The notes below the pieces were generated by a model. It had not been told where the DNA came from. It saw only the letters and a program-made list of their open reading frames with translations, and searched no databases. Made by a program: the position numbers and the translations under genes. A stretch of 21,263 nt of DNA from a virus: positions 1-21,263 of the IMG/VR virus record IMGVR_UViG_3300043548_000125; one strand, written 5' to 3'. Every line of letters starts with the position of its first letter. Position 1 is the first letter of the stretch. This document shows, piece after piece, positions 21,034 to 21,263 of the stretch.

Positions 21034-21263
21034 GCTGCACCTCCTACCTTCTTCGCCTTGGCATCCAGAGATGCGTTAGCTTTGGCCACAGCAGGCTTAG
21101 TAAGCTCTGAGAGGGACTTGACCGCTAGGTACTTGAGGAACGCTTCCTCATCAACTCCAAGTCCTTCCATGCGGGTCTTGAGGCTTGCGATGTCTTCCTT
21201 GGTCGCTGGAGCCGCGGTGCGGGTGTGTGCCGCGGATTGCCCGTCATCGTCCTCCTGCGCGAT
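21030..21263 (-). CDS. C-terminus of a possible ssDNA-annealing recombinase (5' end cut by window)
   Basis: 77 residues are visible: an acidic, low-complexity linker (IAQEDDDGQSAAHTRTAAPA) then TKEDIASLKTRMEGLGVDEE and AFLKYLAVKSLSELTKPAVA. The pattern G-[V/I]-x-E-E-x-x-L-x-Y-L-x-V-x-S-L-x-x-L-T occurs at the C-termini of some phage RecT/Erf-type proteins after a flexible linker. Position just before a RecE-type exonuclease supports this, but the catalytic core lies outside the window. The last residues GGAA are encoded by the Shine-Dalgarno of the exonuclease. Confidence 0.45.
   Translation of the reverse strand: MAQEDDDGQSAAHTRTAAPATKEDIASLKTRMEGLGVDEEAFLKYLAVKSLSELTKPAVAKANASLDAKAKKVGGAA

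Noticed and set aside
1-21263. CRISPR array, insertion sequence, integrase or restriction-modification locus
   Set aside because: No spaced repeats of that kind, no transposase or integrase motifs and no terminal inverted repeats were seen; the only tandem repeats are the 23-bp and 12-bp ones described.

Overview
The window looks like part of a tailed-phage (or prophage) genome, probably podovirus-like. Nearly every gene I accept lies on the minus strand, so the text below follows minus-strand transcription, from high to low coordinates. Genes are packed tightly, and most junctions are ATGA or TAATG stop/start overlaps. I cannot name the host. Most start codons lack a Shine-Dalgarno sequence and follow A/C-rich leaders, which suggests a host that tolerates SD-independent initiation, but this is an inference.

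Replication/recombination module (21263 to about 13420). It opens with the C-terminus of a possible ssDNA-annealing protein, followed by a RecE/PD-(D/E)XK exonuclease, an SSB-like protein with a DEIPF tail, an unknown 85-aa protein, a free-standing DnaA domain-IV-like protein, a RuvC-like resolvase, and a run of very small proteins. The small ones include zinc-binding, single-membrane-span and Nmad1/DUF1599 types. After these come a PAPS-reductase-like PP-loop enzyme, a zinc-ribbon ORF overlapping a small basic protein, a lambda-O-like winged-helix initiator and a DnaB-type helicase. The initiator gene contains three 23-bp tandem repeats followed by an AT-rich stretch, as in a lambda-type origin. 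A good minus-strand hairpin terminator (13415-13454) closes the module.

Module boundary (13420 to 12907). No convincing gene lies here. It holds a pair of direct repeats, a plus-strand tRNA-like sequence with an irregular anticodon arm, and a plus-strand hairpin terminator just behind it.

Virion module (12906 to 301). It encodes a small virion-module protein, an 812-aa tail nozzle-like protein with HGL-type beta repeats, a tail-fibre-like protein, a 110-aa protein, three internal/ejection-type proteins and a 2042-aa giant. The giant carries an HExxH zincin motif, a conserved polyvalent-protein region and a C-terminal ADP-ribosyltransferase-like domain. A truncated helix-turn-helix gene at 289-1 follows and may begin the packaging genes.

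The least-explained signals are two intergenic elements at 19581-19633 and 19931-19984. They share a stem, an 18-nt spacer, a hairpin with a GGCCC loop and a downstream GGGCAA that could form a pseudoknot. Both stems differ between the copies by compensatory changes, which points to a conserved cis-regulatory RNA. The iterons inside the initiator gene and the mosaic giant protein are next in interest.
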